Assembly (NCBI GenBank): GCA_013398955.1
Contig: VWPU01014838.1
Coordinates: 1 to 64,000, forward strand
Length of the DNA: 64,000 nt
From: Callaeas wilsoni
Lineage: Eukaryota; Chordata; Aves; Passeriformes; Callaeidae
Reading direction: 5' to 3'
Part shown: piece after piece, positions 36,601 through 51,600 of the stretch
Layout: every line of letters starts with the position of its first letter
Numbering within the stretch: the first letter of the stretch is position 1
The notes under the pieces: model-generated
Seen by the model: only the letters and a program-made list of their open reading frames with translations
Told to the model about the DNA's origin: nothing
Databases searched by the model: none
Position numbers and translations under genes: made by a program

Positions 36601-39600
36601 TAAAATGAAATTATCAACAAGGAAGGAAAATAGTGTAAAAACTTCACAGCATTTAATGTACTTTTGCTATAGTTCTATAAGGATGGATTTAAGATACCTA
36701 TCACATGAATCAAAATCAGCAGTCAATTTTATTTTTATATGATTGCAGTCATAGTTGATTTAGTCTAACTGATGGGAAAAGGATTTATTTACTGACTAAT
36801 TTGATAATCTGTTAAGGTGGTAATTCTGGTCAGCTGAATCTCATTCTAATTGTGAAGAGGAGCAGGGTGGGAAAAAAGGTTGTGACTAATATGTATTGGG
36901 GGTTTGGACAGCATTTTCACTAGATCATTATTGACATGTTTTCAATATCCAAACTTCAAGCTGCGTTTGTCATCTCATCTGCTAATATTTCAAGTCTGCT
37001 TGTTTAACCTTTTGAACATACCTGTTCATCAAGGAGCTATGGTCACTAATTCAATAATAAAATGTGAAGCCTGTGATCTGTATTACAGTGATCTGTAATG
37101 GTAATAGTTTCCAAGCTACAGTGATTAAAATGAAATTAACTTGTATTGAATGCTTTGATACAAAACTACATCTAAAAAAGACTTGTGAGCCTCAAAGATT
37201 GAGAAGATGTATGCCTCCATAACTGAGCAGCTGGGAGAAAGTTCAGAGTGTGTTTCTGAAACCTCAGCTCTATTTAAAGTACTGCTCTGTACTAACTTTT
37301 TAATCTTCTCACGTGTTTCTCTTTCCTTTTCCATTTTCTCCTCTGTTCTCTGAAGTAATTTGTCCTCCTTCAAATATCAAATACATCTGATTATAGAAGA
37401 GGGAGAGTACTTGCTGATGGTTCCAATTTGTCAAAGTAAAATAGTGCAGTAGGACTTACCAGGTGCACAAACCCTACTGAAATCCAGTGAATACGTGAAT
37501 ATCTTCATTATGCTGTGTCATTATATCCACAAATTTTAACTAAAAATATGAAACTTTCAACACATAAAAAATGTGATACAATTGTGCCAACTTAGTAAGG
37601 TTGAAGCAGTTTATTGAAGTTCTTGAAGTCTGTGAGGCATTTTATTGTAGCTATTTGAATAAAAGGAAATACTGTTTAATAGTATGAAGTTTGGCTCAGG
37701 TTTTCCGAGGTAGGAAATGACTGATGGAAAAAATAGCATTTCAATAGAAGTCATGATTACTTACTTAGTGCTAAAATTTTTCTGGAATACTTATTCAAGA
37801 AATTCTTGTTTGTGATGTATTAATCAACTAAAAATGTACAGCCAGCTGTTTTTTCTTGTAGTAGATACAGAACTGTTTTAAATGAAAGAAGTTCTTCCTC
37901 AGGAATTTTAACTAGGTGGTTTTGCAAAGTCAATTAACATCAAAACCAACAAAGCAATTATATCTCTGGTCTCTATCAGAGTGAGATTCCTGGTGGTTTT
38001 AACTTGTTCTTGTGCCACTTTCAGTGTTTGTTGAATATCATTTCAGCTTTCCGGGTAGTTGTGTCTGCTAAATTAATTTCTTACTATGAATTAAAACACC
38101 ACAGTTAATTCCTCCATTTTTATCATAGTAAAGAAAGATGGAAGAAGTTTCAAAACATCCTTTAAAAATTGAGTGTGTTATTTGGCTGGGTCTGAAACAT
38201 TGTGGAGCATACATAAATGAAATAAGATTCTCACAGTTATAACTTTACTTAGATGCCTCACACAAGTTAACACTGCAAGCTCCTTAAGTCTGGAATGAGT
38301 GTTTTGTGGGAAAATGACTTCCATAAATGTTTGCAATATGGTGAATCATTTTTGCAGGCAAAGAGAAGAGAAAAGCAATGTGAATTTGAAAGGGAAGGTA
38401 TTTATAATGATATTTATGTAGCTAGTATCACATTGCTGAAAGAGTTATGAAGTTTCTTAAAGAATCCTGAAGTCTAAGATTAGTCTTCTGTAATTATTTT
38501 TTAATCATGGTTATTCTTTCTGGTTTTTCAATCCACTGTTCATGTTATAAAACTACATAAAAAAGAAAAAAAGCACAAAACAAACATGTATGATGGTTGA
38601 AATCAGAATTAGAAGGTTATCAGCATGATAGATCAAATACTAGTACTTATATTTTGGAATATATCTGGATTTTGAAGGTGCTGCAGTTGGGAAAAAATTG
38701 AAAGCGAAAAGAAGGAAAAGCAGAGTTTAAACCCTGATGGAAATCTATAATTTAGATAACTGTTTTCTTATTAAGTGTCCTTAACAATTAGTTGGTTTAG
38801 ACATTCTTAATTAATTAAAATATGAATTATTAATTCAAATTTATAGTTATTATTCTTAATTATTCTTGCTAACCATTAAAACCACAGATCTTATTCAAGT
38901 TTCCAAATGCAGGGTGAGCACTTCCGTCTTTGCTCAAAGAGACAAGTTGACTAATGCTAATTGCCTTTTTTTCCTTATTGCTACAGGGTGAACATGGTGA
39001 GAGTGGTTTTGATGGCACTGATGGAGAGCAGGTAATCATGATTTTAAATGTGCAGTGCTATTAAAGACACCAACCTCAAGGTTCAAAGGTACAGATTTTG
39101 TGCCTTGAATGGGCTTTCATGCTGAACAGAAATTCTATTGTTGGGTGTTTAGAGCTGCATATCTGACTGAAGCTGGATTCTGCCAGACAAAACTTGAGAA
39201 CTCAATTTGGCAGAAAGAACAATAATTTTTTTTTTTTCTTTTTCTCTCTTTCCTGAGTCTAGGGAGAACGTGGATTTCCTGGACCTTCTGGAGAGAAAGG
39301 CAGCAGAGGAAAATTGGTGAAGTACCCTTTACAGTAATGTTTAGATTTTATGGAAACATCTTTCCAAAGTGTAATGCTGCCTGTAATGCCTGTGGGCTGT
39401 TTTTAATAGCTGCCTGTTCTCTAATATGCTGTCACTCCTGCTCTAAATCAGTGTAGCTCCAATAACTTCAACAGATCTGGCCCTGTGCTGCCACAGATAC
39501 TATTTATACCTGTACCTGAATTGTTTGTGCTCTTTTTATGAATTTAGGGCAGAAAAGGCCCCAGAGGAGAACCAGGTGAACGAGGAGAATCTGGTCTAAG

Positions 39601-42600
39601 AGGAGATCATGTAAGTGCATTCCTTTATTTTTGTTATATTTCACTGATTTGTACCCCAATTTTGTGATGGAGATGTCTGAAATAGATGTGATTTGAAGAG
39701 TTTTCCAGCCCTAGATAACGCAGCACGCTGCAAGAAAAATGGAGTCCTGAACTCTTCAGATATAGATGGACTGATGTGTTTTGATACATTGCTTGGAAGC
39801 AGGTGTTTAAGCCTCAGGTGTCCCGCTTGTTTCTTGAATTTTTGGTTGGTTTGTTTGTTTATTTTTACCATAGGCAACATAACTCCTTTTGGAGCTACTT
39901 ATCATAGAATCATAGAATGGCTTGGGCTGACAGGGACCTTAAAGATCATCAGCTAGTTCTGATTCTTTGTAGAGGCTGACCTGGAAGAGAGGCTGGACAG
40001 AGTGAAAGGATAGAGGGGAGGTATTTATTAAAAGGCCTTCACAGGGTACACCTTGGGCAGTGCAGGAGTCTCGCAGAGACTACACCCAAGATGGACACAG
40101 TCACACGTTTTTGGGACAGATATAAGTTTTGCCCATTTGCATATCAGAGGTTCATAGTCCAATTACAACTACAGGCAGTAGAGTCCCCTACTCCCAGTTT
40201 GCTCCCCCCCAACTCACTTTTGTTTACATTTCTTGGGGCCCGAGACAGTGAGGTGTCCTTGATTCTCAGGCCTAGAGAGGCATTGTTGTGTCTGACTAAA
40301 ATGGGAAAAGCAGTTGCTAACACTCTACATGGAGTTCAGAATTATACACTAAAGAATTGCAGGATTACAAATATATGAAAATATAAAAGCTAAAATCCTA
40401 AGGCATCAGTTCCACACCAGGGGCAGGGACACCTCACAATAGACCAGGCTGTCTGGTGTAAAGACCAGGTGGACTAGCTCTGTCTTCCCTGTTGGTTCCC
40501 ACCATTTTAGACCAGTTGAGAACCCTGTGCACTCACTCTAGGTCAGCAATTTATAATGATGCAAAGGCAAGTTACTTTTTCGTGTTCACATTTTTTCCTT
40601 GCATGCTTCAGAGACCTACATAAATGCATTTCCTGAGGACTTAAATTCCAGTGCAGACACCACAATTCTTGTCTTGAAAAGACACAACGTTGTCTTTTCA
40701 CATACATTTCAAAGACTTTGCTCCAAACAGTCATATATTGCGCTGACTCCTGTCTTTAAAGCTTATATTGGAAAAAAAAAGGTTCAGGTGTCATTGTAAT
40801 TTGGCTCTTTGAGAGATCAAGATTTCACCTGATCTAGCATTAAGTGGCTAAATGGAATTCCATTCTAGTGTAACCCCTCATCTGAAACTCATGAGTTATG
40901 ATCTTAACACAATCAACTATATCAAACCAACTGGAACAGTTTCACATTTTCAGTTTAATTTGTTGCCCATTAGTAATTTTGCTTTTAATCTCTGTGGAAA
41001 AGAACTTTGTGGACTTTGCAGAACTTCCTATATTGTGTTCTTACAATCATCTCCATTTAAAATAGCCTTTTTATTTCTTGCTGTCTGCAGTTACGAATCT
41101 AATTAATTCTATTTCTATATCCTTCCTCTGTAGTCAAAGTAATGAAGGTGTGGTAACAGAAAATGCTGAGCTTTCCATTGATCTTTTTCAGGGAGATCCT
41201 GGGGCTAACAATAATGTTACTGGTCCTAAGGGTGAAATGGGAAACCTAGCATCACAGGTAAGCAAGTTGTTCTATTTTATGGAGAGAGAATTTGCATCAA
41301 CAGGATCTATGCATTTTGTTATGGAACTGCTATTGCCTCAGGGTGGTGGGTAAACTCCATTTTGATCTGTAAATAGAATATAAGAGCTGGGATATGTGCT
41401 TATATAGTGATTGAGTTTTTCACAGAGATTTGACCAAAACTGCAAGAAAAGAAGCATAACAGAAAAGCACAGCTTGCATCACCATTACACTTTGTTTGGA
41501 AAGAATAAGCAAAGCTGATAAGTAGTTGGACAGTAGTATATAGATGATGGTGAATGAAAGCTTAAGAGGATAGCAAACGTGAGAAAAATCCACTGTTTTA
41601 CAAGTCTGATTCTCTCTGAACAAGTAAGGCTGTATGCATACATGTACGTCTATGTAGAGTGTGCTGAAAGCAGTAGAAAAACTCTGAGGGTTACTTTTTG
41701 GAGAATAACTGAGTTTTGATTACTCTTTGGAGGAAAATCTCATCTTATGTAGTCCAGCTGAAAGGCTGAAATCAACAAAAATTATTTCACAGAAGCCTTG
41801 ACTTAGTATTGGCTGTTAGTAATTGGAAATCCAAAGCAGACGTGATCTGTTTGGTTTGTAATTTTTGAATAGAAATGATTTGAAGAAAGCAAGAATCAAC
41901 ATTAGTATGACACAACTGATTGCAATAAAATTCTTAGAAGAAGAAACAAAGAAGGAGTGTATAAAGAAGAATGTGCATGTACAAGAAAAAGAAAAGAGCG
42001 TTTAAAGAGCTTGGTCATTACTTTGTTTTGCAGGGAGACCCAGGCCCACATGGAGTCCAAGGAGAGCAGGGTGATGCTGGCCTAGATGTAAGAATAGTAA
42101 TCAATATGGAGTAGAAATAACTGAAGAAAGATACAGTAGGCTTCCCACTGAGAAAACCCATTTTTGTCTTCTTCCTCTTATCCCACCCTTCAAACTCCTG
42201 CAAGGAGAGGGAACAAAAATCTTCTAAAGTTCTCATAGTGAAACATATTTGGCTTCAAGTTTAGTAACTTATATACACAGCAATTTATTTTCTTTTCTTT
42301 AAATTAAGGAATTTGCATTCCTGTTAATTTCAGGTCCGATTCATGTGAAGTCACAAGCCTTAAACTCAATTTCTTTTTCAATGAGCCTTTATTTCTCCAT
42401 GATTCCACCCTGGATAAGTCTATCTCTTCCTTCTGCCCATGACTGCAAGTACTCTATGTCTGTTCAAGCGTATAGATAAGCTCACTGGCAGCTGAGCTGC
42501 TCTTTTTTAGTTCACTGGAGACTGGAAATTGTGAAGGCCTGTCTTCTAGTCTGTCAGAGTGGTGCCTAGTGCCAGAGTCTGGCATGATCACTCCTCAGTC

Positions 42601-45600
42601 AGGCTGCAAAAACATCCTAAAGGCCTCCGGTGATATGAGATTTAGCAGTAACATTCACTAGAGCTGCTGAGCAGTGTGCAGCAGGAAGTGGTGCAAACCT
42701 CTGGGCTCACAGGGAGAGAAGAGAGCTTTTGTTCTCTTTATTTTAGCCAAAGGGCAGCTGACTGGGAGGATGTTTTCCAGAATTTTCTTGAAATGTCTTC
42801 CATCTGCACTCACTAAGTATCTAAAATCTTTTTTCTTTTTGGAAAGACTTGCTTGCGTAAGAATTTCTTCCCAAATCCACCCTTTTCTCATTTTTTTCAC
42901 CTTAAATCTTTTGGTGGAAATAATCTCTGCCTTCTTTAAGCTGTATTTGATTTCATTGTATGTATAATGTGTTTTATGATAAACTGCTGTTTCACATATT
43001 GCTCAGTGTTCTGTATGTAATCTCTCCTTCCTAGGGTGCAGCAGGTCGAAGAGGCCCTCCAGGTGTAAAGGTGAGTGGCTGTCACTGCTGCTACCTATTT
43101 ATATGCAGCTACGTGTCCAGCCTGAGTGTTTGCTCCTCTTAAGGGAAAAATTTCATTGCAAGCCAAGACACAAGTGTTTAACAATCAAAAGTCCATTTCA
43201 AGCCAAGGCAGCCTTTGAATCTCAGGTGGATGTAGTAGAGGCCCTCCTGACTTGAAGGACTTAGAATTGGAAAGGAGTTTTCACCAAAATAAAAGGGCAG
43301 TTACTTTTATTCTTAGGGCAAATATGGAAACATAAGTAGAGAAAAGATTGTCACTAAAGATGACAGGAATGAGTAGTCAGGCTGCAAAGTCTGACAGTTT
43401 ATTCCTCCTTTGCTGCATGCACACAGAGATATGCACGATACACACATGCAGCACAGATAAAATTAGGGCAAGTTCTACATGATGCTTTGCTCAAAATAAA
43501 CATAACAGTGTTAACTACGGCTCTGACAATTGGCTCAAAACATGTAACATAATCAAGATTTGGAAAATAATTTCCCAAGTCAATATCTAAAAGAATATAG
43601 GATGTACAGAATAGGTCAAGCCCACTGCATGCTGACTGATCATTCCAGGAACATCCTCTGGTGGAAAAATCTCTTATGTTATGGAAAGATGACAAAAACT
43701 CTCCCATTGTTAGGAGGTAGCCCTGGTTTTCCTAGACTTATACCCCAGAGAGTCACAATTAAAGAAAACTTGCTTGAGATGTACTTAGTAAAGACATCAC
43801 TGCAATTCCCTTAAATGATGATTCAGGTAATGTTCTCGGAAAAGAAAACTTGTTTGTCCAGGGTATGAATTACAAAATACAGTTATCAAAGCAAATCTAA
43901 AAGCGGCTATATTCAAGGGTGGGTCAGTGCAAATGAAAATTAAATTGTAGGTGTTCTCAAGTATAGGTTACATGATCATTCTAGAAAACCTTGCTTTAGG
44001 TCAAGTGGTTCACATTTGACCCGATCTCTCTGCCAAGTTGCTAACACAGATAAGGAAGATGATATATGCCATGGTATATGCCATTTCCCCCTTTATCTTA
44101 GTGTATATAAACCCAAAGAAACATTATGATTTTGTGTACAGCACTGTCAGTACCAACAGAGTGGAACATGTCTTGAGGTCCTGCCCTGTGTTGGAGTCTG
44201 GGGAATGGGTAGAATTGTAGCTTCTGAATAAAAGTGCCAACCAGCATTTTGAGTAGGCCAAGTGTAAAATGTTAATAAATAATAGCAAGAATAACCATAG
44301 TGATGCAATATAGAACATAAATTTCAGTGAAGGTAAAAGGACTGTCTTTTATGGCAGTAATAGTTCTTCAGCAGCACAGTGTTTGATTTATCTCTGATTT
44401 CTGGGCTTCCTGTCCCTCTCTTGTTGGGAGGTTTTGCTATACCTTTATTACTTTTTTCCTGTGTGTGGCAGCCAGGTAATACAGATTTTTTACATTTAGA
44501 ATTATTCAAATTAATATTTCACTGGGAAATGTCAATCAGAAGTGGGAGTCCTGCAAGTTCCCTAAACTACAGTGTGGTCACTTCCCAGCTTTTTGCAATA
44601 CGCATGTATGCCATGTGCCAAAACCCCTGTCCCCACCTGGTTTCTGAAAGCCTCAGTTTGAATTTCACTTTGAGAATCCAGAATTTTCATTGGGGCATTG
44701 CAGATAGGAATATACTGGAAGATTTTGATACTATCTGCCAGCAAGGAGAAAGCATAATGCTCTTGCCAGGAATGGCATAATTTGAAAGAATATGAGCATT
44801 TTATAGTTGTTTCCTATTTCTATGTCAGAAATTCTTTATAGGGTTTATGAAGACATTTTAGATTAAAATATTGAGGAATATTAATCAAATCTGCCTCTTA
44901 ATTATTCCAATCCTTGCTTGATCACTCAGAAATCAATTTCTTAGGTAATTACGAAACTTTGTGCTTATTTTTTTTCTTTTCCCCATTGGATTGCAGCTGA
45001 ACTCTGATGAATGTTTGCATTATTCTGTCAAGTAGCAACAAAAAGAAACAATCCAAGTAAGCTATGGGGGTAACAGGACCAAAACTGAAGTCAGTGGAAA
45101 TGGATCTGTACCATATCTTGGTTGTACTAACAAACACAAGAACTCTCACGTGGTTAGAAAATATGAATGTTCAACTTATTTAGTAAATTCACAGACTACA
45201 GAATTAGTTGAACCTTTTCAACTAATTGAATTTTAATTGAGACAACCCTCTTCATCTCCATGGGAGCCCCCACAACCAGTGATGAGGCTACCCTTTTTTA
45301 AAATGGCAGGGAAAAAGAGAAATGACTGAAACTCCCAGCAACAGAGAACGTTTGAACTGTTTTCATTCAAGTGCTTGATGATCAGCTTTGGCTTCTAAAA
45401 GCATAATAAAAAACCATCTGGATCAGTAGGCATTGAAAGGTAGGTACCAACCAATGATCAAACGCGGGTGATATAAATACACTTCACTGAAAAGATGTAA
45501 AAAGTGAATGGGAAAGAGAATTGCTCACTTCTGTCTTCCATATCCCCTGGAGAAGCAAGGTGGAACAGTAAACCCTGCAATATGACAGTGGCATCCATCC

Positions 45601-48600
45601 TTGGGTGAGACTGTGGGTGTTGTGTCCTCCCACTGAGATCTCTTGCGTGGCAGGATGTTACCTGCTGCCACAGGGCATAGCTCTATCAGCAGAAGTTATG
45701 AGAGCTCCCCTGTGAAGCTCTCCTGGTGTCGCTGGGCCGGGAAGCAGATCTGTTTAGTCCTAATGTTTGTGGGGTCTTTAAGAGCCCTTCTGTGGACCAC
45801 AGCACCCTGCTTTGCAAGGAAATGTGATATGGCCAGTCCCTCTGGAAGAGGAAGGTTTTGTGCTGAAATGGGATAAAGAAGAATCCCTCTTTCAGGTAGA
45901 TAAGATAGATATTGGGGTGACGTACTTAGGGAAAAATAACCAAATTAGAGACAGGGAGCCAGAATTCACTCACCTAATACATAAGGACTTGTTTTGTGTT
46001 TAGCTGTTAATAAAAGGCACTGAAATAACACCCTCATCAACGAAGTCATTGATTTCCCTTGCAGTCAACATGAATACACAGCTGTTCACCATATTCTGAA
46101 AAGGACTCCTCTGGATGCTGAAATGCTGTTAGCAGGGAAATTTTCTCTTCTAGCATTCAGTCTGTGAGAATTTTTCCTTTGCTGTGTAAGCTATGTAAAC
46201 AATAGATAGGGTTTTTGTAAATAGCATTCGTATCTGGTATCTTCTGACCTTGTGTACATCATATTAGGAAAAAACATTTCTAAGTGGGTGTCTGAGATTT
46301 TGACCAATCACCCTAGGAGAAGTGTGAACACTGTTCAATTGCTTTATGGAACTAGAATATATAAATGGTATTGTAAATTTAATAAATAATTCATTCCTCG
46401 CTCTGGACTCCTGCCTTGCTGCATCTCTGAACCCCTGCTTGGAAGCCCACAGACTCCTCCCAGGACTTGCAGTTCCAAATGTCGGTACCTTTTTGTGATA
46501 AAAGGAGACGAACTTTTTCAAATAGTTAAAACAACATAAAGAAGCACAGCTAGCCATTCTTAACAGTCAGAAGTAGTCTGTGGGCAGAAGGAATAGGTGT
46601 GGCATGGTATCAGAGAGGTGTTTGTCACAGACAAGAACAGCACTGCAATCTGCTGGAAACAAAGCAAAATAGTGAAGAGGGAAAGGAGAATAAATTAAAG
46701 GAAGGCGAGAGAGAAGAAAAGGCAGGGGAGGAAAAAGGACAACCACTTTTCTGGGTTTTGATTCAAAGTAAATTTAAGTAGCTGAAAACTTTAAATTGGT
46801 TTTGGATTCTAGTAGAGTGTGCCTAAGAAATTTATCCATTTTCATTATAGTCAAAATGATTTTTGTGGAAATCTATTTCTACTTGAATTTTTTACATCTG
46901 GAAATAACATATGCTTACTGATGTTCCATTTACTGATGTTCTTACCCTGACTATAAATTAACTTCCTTTTTTGCTTTTGGCTTTTTTTGTTGTTGTTGTT
47001 GTTTTTGTTATCTTTTGTTTCATTCATATGGTGTAGAATGAAAGTTCAGCCTTTTAAATTAGTTTTTTCCTCAGAAGATTCTTTCCAGAACTGTCTGTTT
47101 CCCAAGAATCTTTAGACATATGTTTAGGATTTCTCCAGTGAAAAGGGGTCTGCAAGGCCTGTAATATCTTGGTCCTGTCACCATTTTATTCAATCCAGGA
47201 GACAGTGAGTATTTCTTATGGATGTCAGCTAAACTGACTCATGCTCAGATGGCAGCTTTATGGAGATGGAAGCTGGAAAAGTTTCTTTTCCATCATCAAG
47301 GCAGATTTGATTTGCCTCACTGAATAACCAGACTGAAAGTTGGGGAGTAAAAAGGGGTCTGATTCTAGTGTGATTGTGAAATCATGAATTCCCCCCCAGA
47401 GCCATTCCCCATGGATAAGGGGAAAGAGGATCTGCCCTTGTGGCCTGCTTTTATGACTTCTGGTCTTTGCAGTGGACAAGAGTAATGCACAAATGTTGCT
47501 GAGCCATGGTGTAAAATGTATTCAGCAAAATAAAACTGACCTTTTCTGCTGCAGCTTTTATATTCATCACACCCCCTAGAAAACCAAAGAAAAGCTACTC
47601 TTCTGCTTTTTATTTGAGTTTTCTTCAACAGGAATTTGAAGCTGTTTGAAAGCTGTTTGAGAACATTGAAAAACTTTCTATCAACTGATACTCTGTACAG
47701 ACATGAAATTACTATCTTCTGACGTACAAATTACAAGTACTAATTTATCTGGGTTTTTTGTTGTTTTCTTGGGCTTTGTTCTGGCAGGGTGAGCAAGGAG
47801 ATCTGGGGGAAACAGGTTACTCAGGAGAAACTGGTCTTCCAGGCCCGCAGGTAACTAATAGAAATCCTGAGTTGTTTTTATGTTAGTTATGGAGAAAATA
47901 AATTGTCAGCCTTGATGTTTTGTTTGTATTTTGTAAAGCTTTGTTAACTTCAACTAATGAATATTGTGAGTAAGAGTCTTCCTTGGCAAATCTTTTCTGT
48001 AACCTTGAGGAATTAAATGTGGCAAGTTACACGGGTGCAACTTCTAATGAAATTAAAAAAGGAGCATGAGTAACAAAAATATGTAATTTAGCCAACACAT
48101 CTCCAACTTACAGGATATTTTCTAGCAGATATCTTCAAAATGAATTCATTAGAAATTGCTAACAATAAATACATAAAATCTATTGTGTTGACAAAAACAC
48201 TGAGAAAAGCTTTGTGTTTAAAAAATTTTCTAGGTGGAGTAATTTTGAAGAGAATTATCATGGTAAACTTCTTGTAGTAACTTTCAGTTTAAAGATGCTC
48301 TTAGATGCTCTTAACTTTTGAAGATGTTTAAGTCGAAAGATGCTTTTCACTTTACATTTTAGGATGAAGAAAGCATGCCTAGTTGATAGTAGGCTGCTTA
48401 TGGCACACTTGGTATCTTAGGCACCTCAGTGAGCCTCTGAATCAGGCTGGCAGGCAGTGACCATCTCAGGTGCTTCACACAGGCAAATGCTTAGAACAAA
48501 GCAGCCAGAAGTTTCACGGTAAAATAAGGCTTGTGAAACAGGAACAGGGATTCTGGTCATTGCAGCAACATGATTGTCATTGAAAGCCTGTCAGCATTGA

Positions 48601-51600
48601 ATTGACTTTTTGTTTCAATGGTTTCTTTACATCAGGGCCCAAGAGGACCACAAGGGATCAGAGGACCTCCAGGACCACAAGGCTTGCCAGGCCCTCTGGT
48701 TAGCTTTAAATAATATATTCCAGCTGTACCCATCAGGGCTTTTCATTCTCAGTGTTGATGTTGTTCTTACAAAGAGTTTTCAAAAAGCTTATAAAAAGTA
48801 GAAACAAAGGGCTTTTTGGTGTAGTACTTAAGGAAACTGATTATCTTAAGGAAACTTATCTCATATGATAAAATTACAGCCTTGAAAATAAATTTAGGTA
48901 TGTGAATAGCAAGTGCTAGGGTGTGATGAGGTTGTAACTGTTAAGCGCTGTCTGCTGAACTTCTTACTTTTGTTGATTTTGGGAATTCTTATTCTGGAAT
49001 TACACCATTGTAACTCAGGACTGGAATGTCCTATGCTGTCAGCCTTAGTCATCTGTTTCAGTCAAGTAATGATTCTCATGCTTACATACCCATTATACGT
49101 GTACATTAATATTTTTGTGCACATATGCATCTATTCACCAGGTATCTATGTAGATAGAAAATAACATTTACGACATACTTGGTACCATTTTGAGAATTTT
49201 ATGGCAGTTGTACAGATGACAGGAAATAAGTAGAATGATAACTTGACCACTAACTCTTACTGGTGGTCCTCAAAAGCCTAATATTTTTACCAATTCTGTG
49301 GTAATTTCAAGTGGCAATGTTTATGTTTATGTTCACTGTGCACCTTTTAACTGAAACTTCTTATTACAGGGTAGTCTGGGGACGCCTGGTTCACCTGGCT
49401 CTGTTGGAAAGTTAGGTGCAAGAGGAGCAAAGGTAGAGATTTTTAAAGTATCTAGTTGCAGGAATCTAACAGTATCATTCATTCAAGAATCTGACCAAAG
49501 AAGCATGGACTAACAAAGAGTTTGTTCTGTGCTGTGAAACATGTGCAGAATGTTAGGTTTTTAACATATTTTTAGCTTGCGTGGCAAGACAAGTGATGTG
49601 CTCAAGGTAATCTTACGCATATCAGAGCCATGCTAAGAAGTTTTTAGTGTTGCCATGACCACTGTTGTAATTGCTTGTGTGGTAATGGTTCTGAATGGGA
49701 CCTGGCTTCTCCCAAAATGGAGCAGAAACAAGGCAGTGCTGACCCTTGAGTTTGTTTTATGATTCCTAGAATCTGTCCAATCCATTGAAAATACTCACCA
49801 GTGAATCACAGAATATGTCATCTTGGAAGGGATCCGTGAGAATCATCAAGTCCAACTCCCTGCTTCTTGCAGGACTGTCTAAAACTAAACCATAAAGAGC
49901 ATCATTCAGATGCTGCTTGAACTCTGACAGGCTTTGTGGCGTGACCTCTTTTCTGGGGAGCCTGTCCCAGTGACCAACACTGGATCAGTGAATTCACCCT
50001 TGGGTGAAGAACTTTTTCCTAATGTCCAATCTGACCTTGCAGTTCAAAGAAGCATAGCTGCTTATTTTAACCTTGTTTTTCTAAAGATTCCAAACCAGTC
50101 CAAGGAACTTTGACTGTTATGATGTTTATTTTAGAGGAATGCGCATGTTGAGAAGAACAGAATAAACGTGAAGTCAAACAGAAAGACTTATACTAACAGG
50201 TTATTAACATTAGAGTTCACTTACTTATAATAAATATTATCCTTACTTTCCTTTCATTGATGTGTGTTGATATGTGAGATTTTATTTAATAATAATAACT
50301 CAGTTTAGGTGTTGTTGCATCTTTGAATCTAAAAGTCACAAATAATACCAGTCAGCCAAGCCTTTCTGTCTCTTTGAAGGGTTGTAACCTTTAGTGACAG
50401 ATAGGCATCAGAAGGTCAAAGTGCTGCCATGAAAAGAATCACTATGTGAAAATATATATTAAAACAGTGACAAAAATTGGGAAGATATATGGGAATTTCC
50501 ATCATATGTTCCATTTTTTCAGTCTGGTTTTGTGCTGTTTAATACTAGGGTCTTTGTTAGAAGAATGTTCACTTAGAAAGTGAAAACAAAAATGGAACTG
50601 AAGAAAGGAAACCCTGCAAGAGGACTAAGAGCACAGCGCAGACAGCCGGCCTAAGAAATATCATTTGCTATTGACAGGTGCTCCAGGCTGGCAGAATTCC
50701 AGAATATGTCCTCCTACCATTAATATAATTTTTTCAAACCCCGCTGTTTTTTTCACTTGTAATTCTTTATAACAATGGCAGTTATATTGAACAATGCCTT
50801 TGGGGTTTAGCTGCATTAATGGTCAACATATTCTGATTTGCCAAGTCCTTTCCAGTTCTACCACCAGGAACAGTCCATGAAACATGGTCTGTAATGGAAT
50901 GTTTTTGCCCAGCTTCAAGTAGTCTATAAAATGTGTAGGCACACTTCACTTTAACAGACAAAATTTGCATTTCCAAAAGAAGAACTCTCCCGAATGAGCC
51001 AAACTAATGGCTTTTGTGTTTCAATTATAACAGGGTGAACCTGGTGACCCTGGAGAGAAGGGCTTAGTTGGACCACCTGGACAGAGAGGCATTCCTGTGA
51101 GTCTTTCTGCCCTAATTCAGGACCCCTATATTTTAATACCTATCCATCTGAACCAGTACTGTTCATTCCCTTCTATTTTCTCTATTTGATACAATTAAAA
51201 TTATTTCACCTTTGATTCTCAGTTTCCTTATGGACACCAGATTTCTTGTGGGCTAGAGAGAATATCTTTCCCCTCAGATTCTCTAGAAGAGAGAAAGTAT
51301 GATAAAGGTAGGGCACAGAGTGGAAAGGAACTATGACATCTATCCTTGTTTTCCCTCTACAGTTTTTGCAGTCAATTGCTAGATTCTGTTTTGTTACCTT
51401 GTCCTACTTCATCAGTCTTAACGTCTTGGGCACCTCATTGTAGTGGGACATCTTTATTCCAAAATGAAAGTGGATATAAACCTAATCCTCTATCAAAAGC
51501 TAACTCATAGTATATCTAACCCACACAGGGCATGGATGGCAGAGATGCCTATGGTCCTGAAGGAAGCAAAGGAGCAAGGGTAAGTGCTTCAAGTCAGAGA

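Noticed and set aside
43820..44300. LTR-like stretch with TATA-like and AATAAA signals
   Set aside because: No termini, no second copy in the window; signals can occur by chance in AT-rich DNA.
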